A DNA stretch of 64,000 nt, taken from Cordia subcordata. Its lineage: Eukaryota; Streptophyta; Magnoliopsida; Boraginales; Cordiaceae. Each line of letters begins with the position of its first letter. Position 1 is the stretch's first letter. Both the position numbers and the translations under genes were made by a program. The stretch spans positions 17,655,001-17,719,000 of the forward strand of contig JAPTOF010000007.1 in the NCBI GenBank assembly GCA_028554755.1, in the 5' to 3' direction. Positions 37,701-48,122 of the stretch are shown one piece after another. The notes beneath the pieces were generated by a model. The model saw only the letters and a program-made list of their open reading frames with translations. It had not been told where the DNA came from and made no database searches.

Positions 37701-39052
37701 AATAAACATAACCACTTAGAATTTAGCTAAACAGACTGCAAATTCAAACTTAGCACATGGAAAACCTCTAGAAACTCTATGGTTAACTTTGGTCAACACT
37801 AGGTCAAAGTCAAACTTATAATCAAAGTTGACAAAATTCCAAAAACACGTACTTTAGAGTCAAATTTTGCAAAAAAAAAAAAAAAAAGTTAAAGATTGGA
37901 TTCTACACATCGAAAAACATTAGAGTAACCCTCGGTCAACCCTACGTAGGTTTGGTCAAGTCTCAATCAATGTGGTCAAAATTCTAATTAATTAAGTCAA
38001 ACAATCTGGTCAACTAGGCTCACAAAATTAGCACAAGTACAAAAGCACTAGACCAAAGCCTTCTCATTAGATCTACGCTCCAGATCTCACAAGCTTCCTA
38101 AACCTCTAAGGGCTACGTTGCACTTGATTATTCCTCATCAGATCATCATAAACAATCTAATGACTCAAAATAGGAGCTCACACAAAAATCTTTGTGCCAC
38201 GAAGCATGGGAGCATAGCCAACTTCACCTTCCTCGTTTATTGCTACAAACCCATTGATCCAAAAGCTTTAACAACCCAATTTGATGGCTCCTCAAGATCC
38301 AACTAGTGAATCTTAGATAAAAAAAATCACTAATAGGCTTACCAACATTCGACTACCTTGCACACACTGTCCATCTTCACGCCAATGAAGCCGCATCATC
38401 CACCGTCGCCACCAAATTCGTACCTCTTTTTCATACTGCCAGCAACTTAACCAGTCACCAAGTGCTGTGCCACAACCTCTACGAGTTTTCTTTTGTGCCG
38501 CTAACCACAAAGCTGTCTCCTAATCAATGGGTTGATGAACCACCAGTGTTGAACACCACCGTGTAGCCTAGCCTCTTCAAGATCATCTTTGGCACCGATT
38601 CCAATGCTACTTATCAATGCCAAGACCACTATTAGCTTCTGTATGCCTTCAAGATCCTTTTGGTGTAGCTCACATTCGTTAAGACTTCTCTGATTGGTAA
38701 AACGTGAAGACCCATTGAGCACAATCTTTAACCTATTTCGCCCTCTTCCTATCGACGGGAGCTCAAGCATAATGGTTTGCTTCTCAATGTGGCGGTGCTT
38801 CTTTTGGCGTCTCTCGTTTCCGGTGATACTTCTTCATAGCAATTCCACATAACGGGATTCCTCTATGGTGAGTCTTGATGTCAACCTAAAGCTTGTTGAA
38901 GTCAGCAAATAGTGCAATAGCTTCTCCATTTTTGTTTTCTCACCAAAATAACGTCCAAGATTGAAATTCAAAATTTGTTTTTCGTGCAACCTTATTGCAA
39001 GAATAAAAGATCACGACGAAAACAAAAATTTCGTGTGTTTTCTCACAATCCA
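37701..39052. other. Unclassified segment left of the hAT insertion
   Basis: GC is somewhat higher around 38100-38850, and minus-strand frames at 38770-38501 and 38510-38313 are open but resemble nothing I recognise. Across the hAT insertion the segment continues at 43507 into a tRNA-primer-like word (GCTCTAATAGCA) and an LTR-like sequence. It may therefore be the interior of a minus-oriented, non-autonomous LTR element. Confidence 0.35.
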
Positions 39053-39061
39053 CTCGTACTT
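39053..39061. repeat. Left target-site duplication of the hAT element
   Basis: CTCGTACTT at 39053-39061 recurs exactly at 43498-43506, directly beyond the terminal inverted repeats. hAT elements duplicate 8 bp; the ninth shared base is ambiguous between element and target. Confidence 0.9.
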
Positions 39062-42000
39062 GTAGACCTGGAAAAACGGGTGAGGACCCGTGGGTCTATC
39101 CGCTTAACCCGCCCATTTAATAGGTTAGGGTTGGGGATTATACCACCCGCAGGGTAAACGGGTCGACCCGACCCGACCCGACCCGCCACTTACGCTCGAG
39201 TTGAAACTTAAATAGTTAAAAATAATAATAAAATAAAAAATATATAAGGAAAAGGCAAAGCAATTAATAAATCAGGCAAGACCATTACTCAATTAGTGCA
39301 AAAGACAAAGTCACCAAACCACAAAAGCTCTCTTCTCACTCAGTCACTCTTAGCCTCACGCAGTCGGTGGCCCGGCAGTCCTCCGGCCCTACCCCGCCTT
39401 CGTCGAGCAGCCGCACAGTCCACCGGCGACGGAGAGTCGGTGACTAACGAGGTTAGTTTTTTTTTATTCTCTAATTTTATATATATGTGTGTGTGTGTAT
39501 GTGTGTGTGTGCTCGGAAAAGACGAAAAGAGTGGCAAACTGGGATTTTGGAGGGTCAAACTAACGAGCATGGTTCGTATAGCATCTACGGGTTCTTAGGT
39601 GAATATAGAGTCACTGCAAAATATGATACAAAATTGTAAACTCGACATTTTCACTTACCCGAAGTGATGAGACTAGACACTTTAACATCCAGATCTAGTT
39701 ATTCCAGCTTTGTTACAATTTCCACTTTATATCAAAAATCAAAATGGATCAATTTAACTATTTTTACAAAATATGCATTTATTTCATGCGTAAATAAGAA
39801 TGAATTAGTTCACACTGCCGACAAAAGAAATTATTTGCATGTTCATCAAATTATATAGTCTCACTAGAAAAAGGAAAAAGATAGGCTAAATGAGCCCCTG
39901 ACCATCAGAACATCAAAAAGCAAAAGGAGATTTTGAATCATAATTTGCTTTGAAACTGGTCGTTATTATCTGAAAAGAGAGAAAAGACGAAAGAGAGAAA
40001 AAGAAAAAAGAAAAAAGAAAAAGAAAACAGAAAATGAAGGTCTGAAATTCATTTCTTCTCCCTCATTCCCTGATACCAGCTTTCTTTTTGTTTTTTTTTA
40101 TTGGGTTTGGGTTAGTTTGACTTTTTTGTTTTTCTTATTTTTGTGTGGATTAGTTTGTCTTTTTTTGTTTTTCTTATTTTTGTTGGTCAATTTCTTTCTT
40201 TTTTTCACTTTTATTTGATATATGAGAAAGAAGAGGAATAATACAATCTCTTTTATTTCACTCTTTTTTTAGGAGATTGTAAAAATTTCTCTTCAATTCT
40301 TAATCTCTAATCGTAGTGCTTTTATTTTTTCCTTTTCTGTAATGACTTACAATTGATTTTGGGCACTATTTTGTTGGTGTATTTGCGGGTTGTTGATTGA
40401 CTAGTTGACTATACTATGGAGTCAGAAAATGTCAGTGTTAATAATGAAATGGAGTTTGATACTAGTATAGATGATGAGGTAAGAGAAGTGTTAGTAGATG
40501 ATATTGGATTTCATGCACTCGATGAAAGTACAGCTAACACTTCTAGTAATTCTTCTAAGAAAAGGTCTCGAGTTCAAACATCTAAATGTTGGCAATATTT
40601 TACTAAATTGGATAAATCTGAAGATGGAAAAGAAAGGACTGCTTGTAATAGGTACAAAAAGATTTATCTTGTGGGAGGTAACGGTTATGGAACTACTAAT
40701 TTGAACAAGCATATTCAAGTTTGTCCACTTCGTGACCATTTTGATGTTGGTCAAATGCTTATTGATGAAGATGGTAGGGTACGTTCTAAGAAAATCAATC
40801 AAAAATTTTTTCGTGAGAACAAGCAATTGTTGTAATCAGACATAATTATCCATTTGCAATGGCTGAGCATGAATGCCATAATGATGTTTATTTGTATTTG
40901 AACCAAGATGTGAAACTGATTTCAAGAAACACACTTAAAGCTGATGTGTTGAAAGTTTATAAAAGGGAAAAGGCAAGATTGAAAGAAGTTTTAGCTAAAC
41001 ATTCTGGGAGAATATGTTTGACATCTGATTTGTGGCAATCTTGCACTAGTGAGGGTTATCTTTGTCTTACTGCACATTTTGTGGATGATAGTTGGAAACT
41101 GAATAGTAAGGTTTTAGCATTTTATCACATGCCTCCTCCACACAATAGGATTGAGTTAGCCCAAAAGATCATGTTTTTCTTGAAGGAATGGGGAATTGAG
41201 CACAAAATCTTTTCTATCACATTGGACAATGCATCTACTAATGATAATATGCAAGATAGATTGATAAATGCATTCAGGTTACATGATGGTTTGTTGTGTG
41301 ATGGAGATTTCTTTCATATTCGATGTTGTGCTCATATTTTGAATCTTATTGTTCAAGATGGTTTGAAAGTAGCTAGTAGTGCATTATACAAAATTAGAGA
41401 GAGTGTCAAATATGTGCTTGGCTCGAAAAGTAGGACTTTAAAATTTGAGGAGTGTGCAAAAGTTGCTAAATTAGAAGTTTCAATTGGTTTTCGCTTGGAT
41501 ATGCCTGTCCGTTGGAATTCAACATACTTAATACTTAAGAGTGCCATTAGGTATCGTGCTGTCTTTTCACATTTACAAGTTTTTGATAGTCAGTACAAGT
41601 ATAGACTATCAGATGAGGAATGGACAAGATGCGAGAAAATATGTGAATTCCTAGAGCCTTTCAATGACATGACTAATTTGTTCTCTGCTATAAATTATCC
41701 GACATCTAATTTGTATTTCATGAATGTGTGGCGCATTCAATCTCTTTTGTTGGAGAATAAGACGAGTGGTGATCCTTTGCTTAGGGTTATGGCAGAAAGG
41801 ATGTTGGAGAATTTTGAAAAATATTGGGATGAGTATAGTCCAGTGCTTGCATTTGAGGTTCTGTTTGATCCTCGCTTGAAGTGTGATATTCTTCAATTTT
41901 GCTTTGATAAGATAAATCCTGTCACTACAATGGGTAAAATATATCGTATCAAAAGCAAGTTGAAAATGTTGTTTGAAGAATATCAAAAAAAGGCTTCTCA

Positions 42001-43497
42001 AAAAACCACAACTACATTGCTATCACCACCATCATCATCCATTGAAAGTAGTAGCGGATCACGAGCTATTGGAAAAGGAAAAGATTTGCTTGATGTAAGT
42101 GCTTCTAAAATTATCCTATTTTTATAAAATTGTTTGTTTCAATTGTGATGTTGATACTTTTCTTTTATGATTGTTTAGGAGTTTGATTTATTTGGGAGTC
42201 AAAGCATTGATAGAAATTGTAAGACTGAATTGGAATTGTACTTGGAGGAGCCTAGACTTGACCGTAAGCTTCATGCAAACTTAAATGTGTTGGAACATTA
42301 GAAGAAAGAAAAAAATAGGTATCCAGTACTTTCACTTATGGTGCATGATATATTAAGCATTCCTATAACCACTTTTGCTTCAGAATCTTCTTTTAGTGTT
42401 GGTGGAAGAATTCTTAATAAATATAGAAGCTCTCTCTTGTCGAAAAACTTTGAAGCTTTGCTTTGTACTCGCAATTGGTTGTATGGTTTCAAGTCTACAG
42501 GTAAATTTTATTACAATGATCTTATAAATGATTAAAAAGTGTTTCGCTTATAAGTTTCTAAATTGTAATATGTGAATTAGTAGCTAACTTTTTTGGTAAA
42601 TCTATTCCTAATACCTTTTGTTTTTCTTTTTTTGATAGATGAGAATGAAGAAAAAATCTTGAAACGTCTCGAATTCCCTATTTGTAGTTTCAAACCAAAT
42701 GCAGGTTCAAATCAAGTTGTTGATATGGAAGAGGAATGGAGAAGTTTGATTGTTGCTACAGTTTTTGAGAAATGATAAAGTTTGATTGTTCTTATGTAGT
42801 GCAATGGATTGAGATTTGAGAATTAATACTTTTGTTTGTTGTCTTATGTTTGTATGTTATAACCATTAGATGATTGAGTGTGTATTATTTATGAAGTTAT
42901 GGACTTATGGTTTGTGAATTGTGATTTAAGGAATTATGGTTTTGGTTTATAGATTTGATTATGAATTATGGTTTTATTATTAGGTGTTTAATACTTAGTG
43001 GTTATTATTTATAGAGTTATGGACCTATGGACATGGTTTGTTTGTGAATTGTGATTTATGGTTTTGATTTGGATTTGATTATGAATTATGATTGTATTAT
43101 TAGGTGTTTAATAGTTAGTGGTTATTATTTATAGAATTATGGACTTATGGGCATGATTTGTGAATAGTAATTTATGGTTTTGATTTTTGGATTTGATTAT
43201 GAATTATGATTGGAAATTAAGATTTGTTATTGTTATATAATGATTTTAAGTGTTGAATTTTGTGAATTTTAATTTTTAGACACTTAAGACTTTGATTTAT
43301 CATTTTTTAATTAAATTTTAAAAAAATAACATTTTTCCAATATTTGGCGAGTCCAACCCGCCAACCTTATAGGGTTGGTTTAGGGTCTGCCATTGCTTGA
43401 CCCGCCGAGTAATCGGGTAGACCCGACATGACCCACAAACCCGCCTAACCCGACTTAGACGGGTCGGGGTCTGGTTGCGGGTACCCGTTTGCCAGGT
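39062..43497 (+). mobile_element. 4.4-kb Ac-like hAT transposon, complete ends, broken transposase
   Basis: The left end AGACCTGGAAAAACGGGT and the right end (read inward AGACCTGGCAAACGGGT) form terminal inverted repeats, immediately flanked by the 9-bp shared word CTCGTACTT. Subterminal regions are packed with CCCG words: ACCCGACCCGACCCG near 39170, and CCCG repeated many times at 43420-43480. These are likely transposase-binding repeats by analogy with Ac. A GC-rich leader segment (39340-39450) ending at a GAG/GTTAGT donor could be a non-coding first exon. A GT microsatellite lies at about 39486-39510. The transposase gene (40416-42775) is interrupted. The element sits within an older LTR-like sequence. 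Confidence 0.92.
40416..42775 (+). pseudogene. hAT transposase gene (BED finger, RICESLEEPER/DAYSLEEPER type), inactivated
   Basis: The exon parts are 40416-42094, 42179-42500 and 42639-42775, with GT/AG borders that keep phase. The N-terminal part has a BED-type zinc finger (about 40590-40730, CWQYFTKL to LNKHIQVC) in which the second Cys of the first pair is Tyr (ACNRY). The RNase H-like catalytic core follows (ICLTSDLWQS, FSITLDNASTNDN), then the C-terminal hAT dimerisation block ([29 protein letters not shown]). A net one-base shift occurs at about 40815-40820, after FRE, ending the first frame at 40835; the matching second frame resumes with AIVVIRHNYPF. A TAG stop at 42299-42301 stands where the family has Trp (LEH, stop, [12 protein letters not shown]). 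The protein can no longer be made, so the element would need transposase from elsewhere. Confidence 0.92.
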
Positions 43498-43506
43498 CTC
43501 GTACTT
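43498..43506. repeat. Right target-site duplication of the hAT element
   Basis: CTCGTACTT, identical to 39053-39061. Confidence 0.9.
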
Positions 43507-43521
43507 AGTCCTCTAAATCAA

Positions 43522-43918
43522 GCTCTAATAGCATTGTGCTGGGAATTGGAATGGAGATAAAATAACGAGAAAGATGCAAATGACAAACATGCTATTTAAC
43601 GTGGCTTGGCTTTTCGCCTACGTCCAAAGGCATACAAGAGAATTCCACTATGAATAAAACAAATACATTTTGAATAGAAGGCTTGGGCTCTTTATATTAC
43701 GCATTAATATAATAAGCTAAGCAACTACTTATAAAACATAGAGAAGACATATCCCTGTAGGAACAGGACTCTTAATATGGCAAGATTTCAAATATAGTAG
43801 GACACATAATTTGGCTAGGACTAGGATCATTAAAGCTCATTCAAAATATAGACCATACCCCTACAATAATAGACCAGCCTTTAGTTTGTAAATTATCCTT
43901 TTTTCCTGAAAATTTACA
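43522..43918 (-). repeat. LTR-like sequence with primer site, minus orientation
   Basis: GCTCTAATAGCA (43522-43533) is the complement of a degraded TGGTATCAGAGC tRNA-Met primer site. It is followed by TGTGCTGGGAATTGG and the phrase ACGTGGCTTGGCTTTTCGCC TACGTCC, familiar from plant LTRs. The far end near 43918 is uncertain. No partner LTR was found to the left, so the element is partial or has been split by the hAT insertion. Confidence 0.4.
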
Positions 43919-46686
43919 AAAAGCATGACATTATCTTAAATATCTCAAATATTGATCGCCAGTGGTCGTATTTGATATGGTTTTGATTGTTGTAGATAGT
44001 GCTGGAAAGTTTAGTCAATCACAAATAAAGTTGTATTCTATTGTGACACCTCATGTTAAATATAGTCAGGGTCATCAATATAAGAACAAAAAAAATTCTC
44101 TTACTACAATAATCACTTACATGCTTGCAGATTTTCTCAATATCGACTATTCATTTCTTTTTTTTTAATTTTTTCCCCCAAATTTTCAACTTAGCCTTTG
44201 TCTTTTGTGAGATTTGAATTCAGGATCTTACTCTTAGGGAAAAAAAAAACTCAACTATTTGAACTATTCCTTCATTCCTTAATCGATTTTGCTAGATATT
44301 TTTTTCTTTTAATCAAAGATATATAATATATGATAAATAGTGAGAATAATGTGCCAATAAGATTATCTCGATCTCAATTATGGTATTGTGCAATTTAGAT
44401 GGGGTGAAACAAGAGAAAGAGTTTACCTTGGATAAATTGTGATCAATACAATGTAACATAATCTTGCTCAAGACCAAGGCTAATATACCACAAAAGCTCC
44501 TCTCAATTTGTTTCAAAGTCTTGTAATCATGACTCGTGATAATTTCAGAGGCCCAATGCTTGCTTTTGAAATTGAACGATCATCAACATAGGGTTGGCTT
44601 TTTAAAAAAAATTTGTATAATTTTTGGAAAAATATTTTTTTTAAGAAGTTCAAATTTCTGGCTGATGAAAAAAGAAATGAGTAAATAATGCCTTATCCTC
44701 TTGTCCTCTTCCGTAAGTGTACGCACTTTTAAAATAGGAAGGATACTCCATGTTGCACACTTGCCCCATCATGTTTTCTGTGAGAAATAACAAATCATGC
44801 TTTGAACGTGCTCATTATGTGGCATTTTCTAAAAAACCAATTATATCTTACATAAGGTAAATAACATCCTACCCCTATGATTATATTACCTTTTTATGCT
44901 TTTATAGTAAGAAAAATCTCTCTTATAATTTTAGTCATTTATGAGTTTTCGTTAGCTTATTTCGAACGGAATTAGATAAAGGGGCAAACATGCAACAATT
45001 TTAAAAATTAGAGAGAGATTTGTTGTCTATTCTAAAGATATAATGAGCTAATGTACACATGTGAAAAACCACAAGAGGTACAATACTATTTCCAAAAAGG
45101 AAAAAGAAAAAAAAACTAAAATTGCTTTTCTAGAGTTTTAGTTAATGCTAAGCATGGGACATAATGGTATGGGTTCCAGGATGAAATTTTGTCAAAATAA
45201 ACAATAACAAAATAGCAAATTTTGAATCATCACTGATGCCAATTTTTTTTTTTAAATCCATTTCACTATGCACCAATAATAAGGTAGTAAATTGTGACGG
45301 GCCCATGATTTTCAATTGAGAGTGGTAAAAAAAGTATTTAAACCAAATTACGATTTTTCAAGTTCACAACTCAAATAACAAAATAGTCACTTCTAAAATA
45401 ATGATTAACTATAAAATAAGGTATTATATCTTTATGATCACTGAATACAAATGACTTTTATTTGTCCATTTTAATGTCAAGTTTATTTTATGTTTACACC
45501 TAAAAATTACACCGTATCACACCTCAAGGTCGAGAAGAAGGGTTTAAGGATGACCAGGGTAAGAGAATCAAATGTCAAACCCACAGCTAGAATATAGCGG
45601 CCAACTTTTGGCCTGGGGAATAAGTTAGCAGGTGTAACCCGCGTGATCAAATTTAAATAAAGAAAGATCAGTCAAATAAGATTGTGCGGTGCCAACTGAA
45701 GAGCGAAGACCAAGGAGGAGACTTGTTCAAAGCTTCAACAACTAGAGGAAGCTCTAGAGTTGAAGTTTGTCGAGAAGTTTCAAGGTAGAAGAATCTGTAA
45801 AAGCCGAACAACAACCAAAAAGAGGGGTCCCAAAATCACCGTCTTTATCATTTATCTTAGCTTTTCACAGCTTTATCATTAGCTTAGTTATAGCTTAGTC
45901 ATGTTGTAGCTTAGTCGTAGTTAGTCCCAAAATTGTAAACATATAATATAAAAATTATGAACGCGCGTATGGTTAACGCATTGTGCATCGGTGATGCACA
46001 GTACTGGTACATAGGGCTAAGCATGGGATGGGATGGTTTGGCATTTTAGTTAATCCTTGTCCTGTCCTAAAGTTCTAGGATATGAATTTTTATTGTCCTA
46101 CTCTCATCCCAAAATATTCACATCCTGTCTTGTCCAATTGTGAATATTTTGAAGGTTTCTGGATGGGATAGTTCGAGTTTCAAAATGAAATTCTATTTTT
46201 AAACAAACAATATATAATATCAAATCTTTGCACAAGATTTTTATATCACTTGAAAAAAGTATACATTGAGTTACCAAATATCTACCCAAGATGTTGAAAT
46301 AGCTTGAAAAAATAAATTAGGTAAATTAGATGCTATTGACTAAATTATTTTAAGAAAATTCAGGAGAGTGCTACATATGTCATATAAAACTTAAAATAGA
46401 AAAAGTGATATAATTAGCGAGCCTAAAATAGAGGTGTGAGAGGCCGAGAGTTATAGTTGGTATAAAAAATAGATAATAGGGAGTTTAGGCGCTAATCTAT
46501 AGCTTTAAATCTAACCAAAAAGATAAGTTCTAAGCACGAATTGCATAGGTTTGATGTTTGATAATAAAGAGTGTATCTCTATCCTATGCCAAATTTTGAA
46601 ATTTGGGATGGGACACTAAAAAGGAAATCGGATTTTTTGTTACAATGTTCTTCAGTGGAGAGTCCTGGTGCTACAAATATCAAACA
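43919..46686. other. Intergenic DNA, no gene recognised
   Basis: AT-rich sequence. Related GCTAAGCATGGGA words occur near 45149 and 46018, pointing to fragments of one repeat family. Some GC-richer sequence at 45520-45850 resembles nothing I can name. No credible coding frame. Confidence 0.55.
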
Positions 46687-46759
46687 GCGTTTGTAGCTCA
46701 GTGGATAGAGCGTCTGTTTCCTAAGCAGAAGGTCGTAGGTTCGACCCCTACCTGACGCG
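46687..46759 (+). tRNA. tRNA-Arg(CCT): tRNA-Arg (anticodon CCU)
   Basis: A 73-nt cloverleaf without intron. Acceptor stem GCGTTTG/CTGACGC has one U-U mismatch (sixth pair) and one G-U pair. The D arm is GCTC...GAGC with loop AGTGGATA. The anticodon arm is TCTGT/GCAGA with loop TTCCTAA (anticodon CCT). The T arm is GTAGG TTCGACC CCTAC, and the discriminator base is G. The internal A and B boxes are intact (TAGCTCAGTGG, GGTTCGACCCC). A T run (TTATTTTTC, from 46762) downstream would end RNA polymerase III transcription. CAA words just upstream (46681-46685) suit a plant tRNA start region. It reads AGG codons. Confidence 0.96.
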
Positions 46760-47900
46760 CCTTATTTTTCTGTGTTGTTTTCTTTTGAATAAACCATGGC
46801 TTAAACCTTCTTTTCTTTTCTTTTTCCCCCCGGCCCCTGAATTTCCCAATGAGAATCTTGGAATTCGACGAGATCTCCTAAAATCTTATGGTTCTACGTA
46901 TTACACTCCTTTTAATTATCTTGCAATTAGGTGGTGAAAATTCTTCATAATCATCTTTGAACAAGACCTTAACAGCGTTAGGGAGTTTCAATGTTACGGG
47001 CGCATTAAAAAAATTATCTTATAATTGGATTTGAATGTAAGTGAGAGTAATTACACAGTTAAACATGTTAGCGTGACCTATTAATTATTTAATTAGAGGT
47101 GAATTAGTGTAATTTGACCTCGTCAATTACACTGTCCAATTGTCATGGGAAAGATGTGAATTGGTGTAATCCCACAGTTTAATTATTTTCAACTTTTCGA
47201 TGTCTTTTATATTTGGCATGCTTTATCTAAAATAAATATAAATAAACAAATAAATAGTAAAATAAATAAACAAATTTAAATAAAATTAAGATAAATAAGT
47301 ACTAAATAAATAAAAATATATACATATGAAATAAATGAAAATATAAATAAATATTTTTAAAAAGTTATTCAATTTTATTAGTGTTGTTGATTATAATTAA
47401 ATATTATTAGATAAATAATATTTAAATTTAAAAATATTAGTAGTAGATAATTTTTAGTTTCAAATATTTATATTTATAGTTCATATATTTTTAATAAGTT
47501 ATATTTATTTTTATAATAAATAATATTTTAAAAATATTTTTAACAACTAACATGTTAAATATTTTGTAATAATTATTTAGTTTGATTTTTAAAAAATTGA
47601 AACTTTAAAAAAAATTATTTAAATTTTTTAGAAACCAAAATTTTAGTCTCTAAAAAGTTGAAAGTTGTTAGAGATTGTTTAGCTTTGCTTATTTTATGTG
47701 CTTATGAACACTTAAAAAAAATATTTTCTCATATATTTTTTTTATTATTTAAATACTTGTAAACATTAAATAAACAAAACCAAAAATACCCTATTTGGAA
47801 AGTACTTTTAGGAAAACCAATCCCACGAGCCTTTAATAAAACCGCTGCTTGAGGCAAACTATATCGTACAACCCAGCGAAGCACAAGGTGTTTGGAGCTT
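46760..47900. other. Very AT-rich intergenic DNA
   Basis: Between the tRNA gene and the Rab3GAP promoter there is no gene. 47220-47640 is nearly all A and T with repeated AAATAAATA words. Confidence 0.65.
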
Positions 47901-48122
47901 CTTACACCTGACCATGTGACCCACGTATATATATATATATATATATCCAATATAAAGCCATCAGCAATTTCTTCATCGCACGAACATTTGAAGATCTTAA
48001 AATAACGTTTTACTCCTCATCTCTCCGCACTTTACTGATCCATTTCGTTTCTTTTATTATCTGCATAAAATCAAAGCCATCCTTTTTCTTTGGTGAATTT
48101 TTGATATTTCTTCAGGTTAAAC
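47901..48122 (+). promoter_or_regulatory. Promoter and 5' leader of the Rab3GAP gene
   Basis: A (TA)n stretch at about 47925-47946 is followed by CCAATATAAAGCC (47947-47959), which contains a TATA-like TATAAAG. The transcript probably begins shortly after. The leader up to the ATG at 48123 is pyrimidine-rich (CTCCTCATCTCTCC) and shows no upstream ATG in a strong context. Confidence 0.5.

Noticed and set aside
38313..38770. Minus-strand open frames of 65 and 89 residues
   Set aside because: No recognisable motif, no splice continuity, and they lie in sequence that seems to be the interior of an LTR element.
40805..40860. Programmed frameshift or intron as explanation of the hAT transposase break
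   Set aside because: No slippery heptamer or GT/AG pair fits, and a second, independent stop lies downstream. Ordinary decay is simpler.
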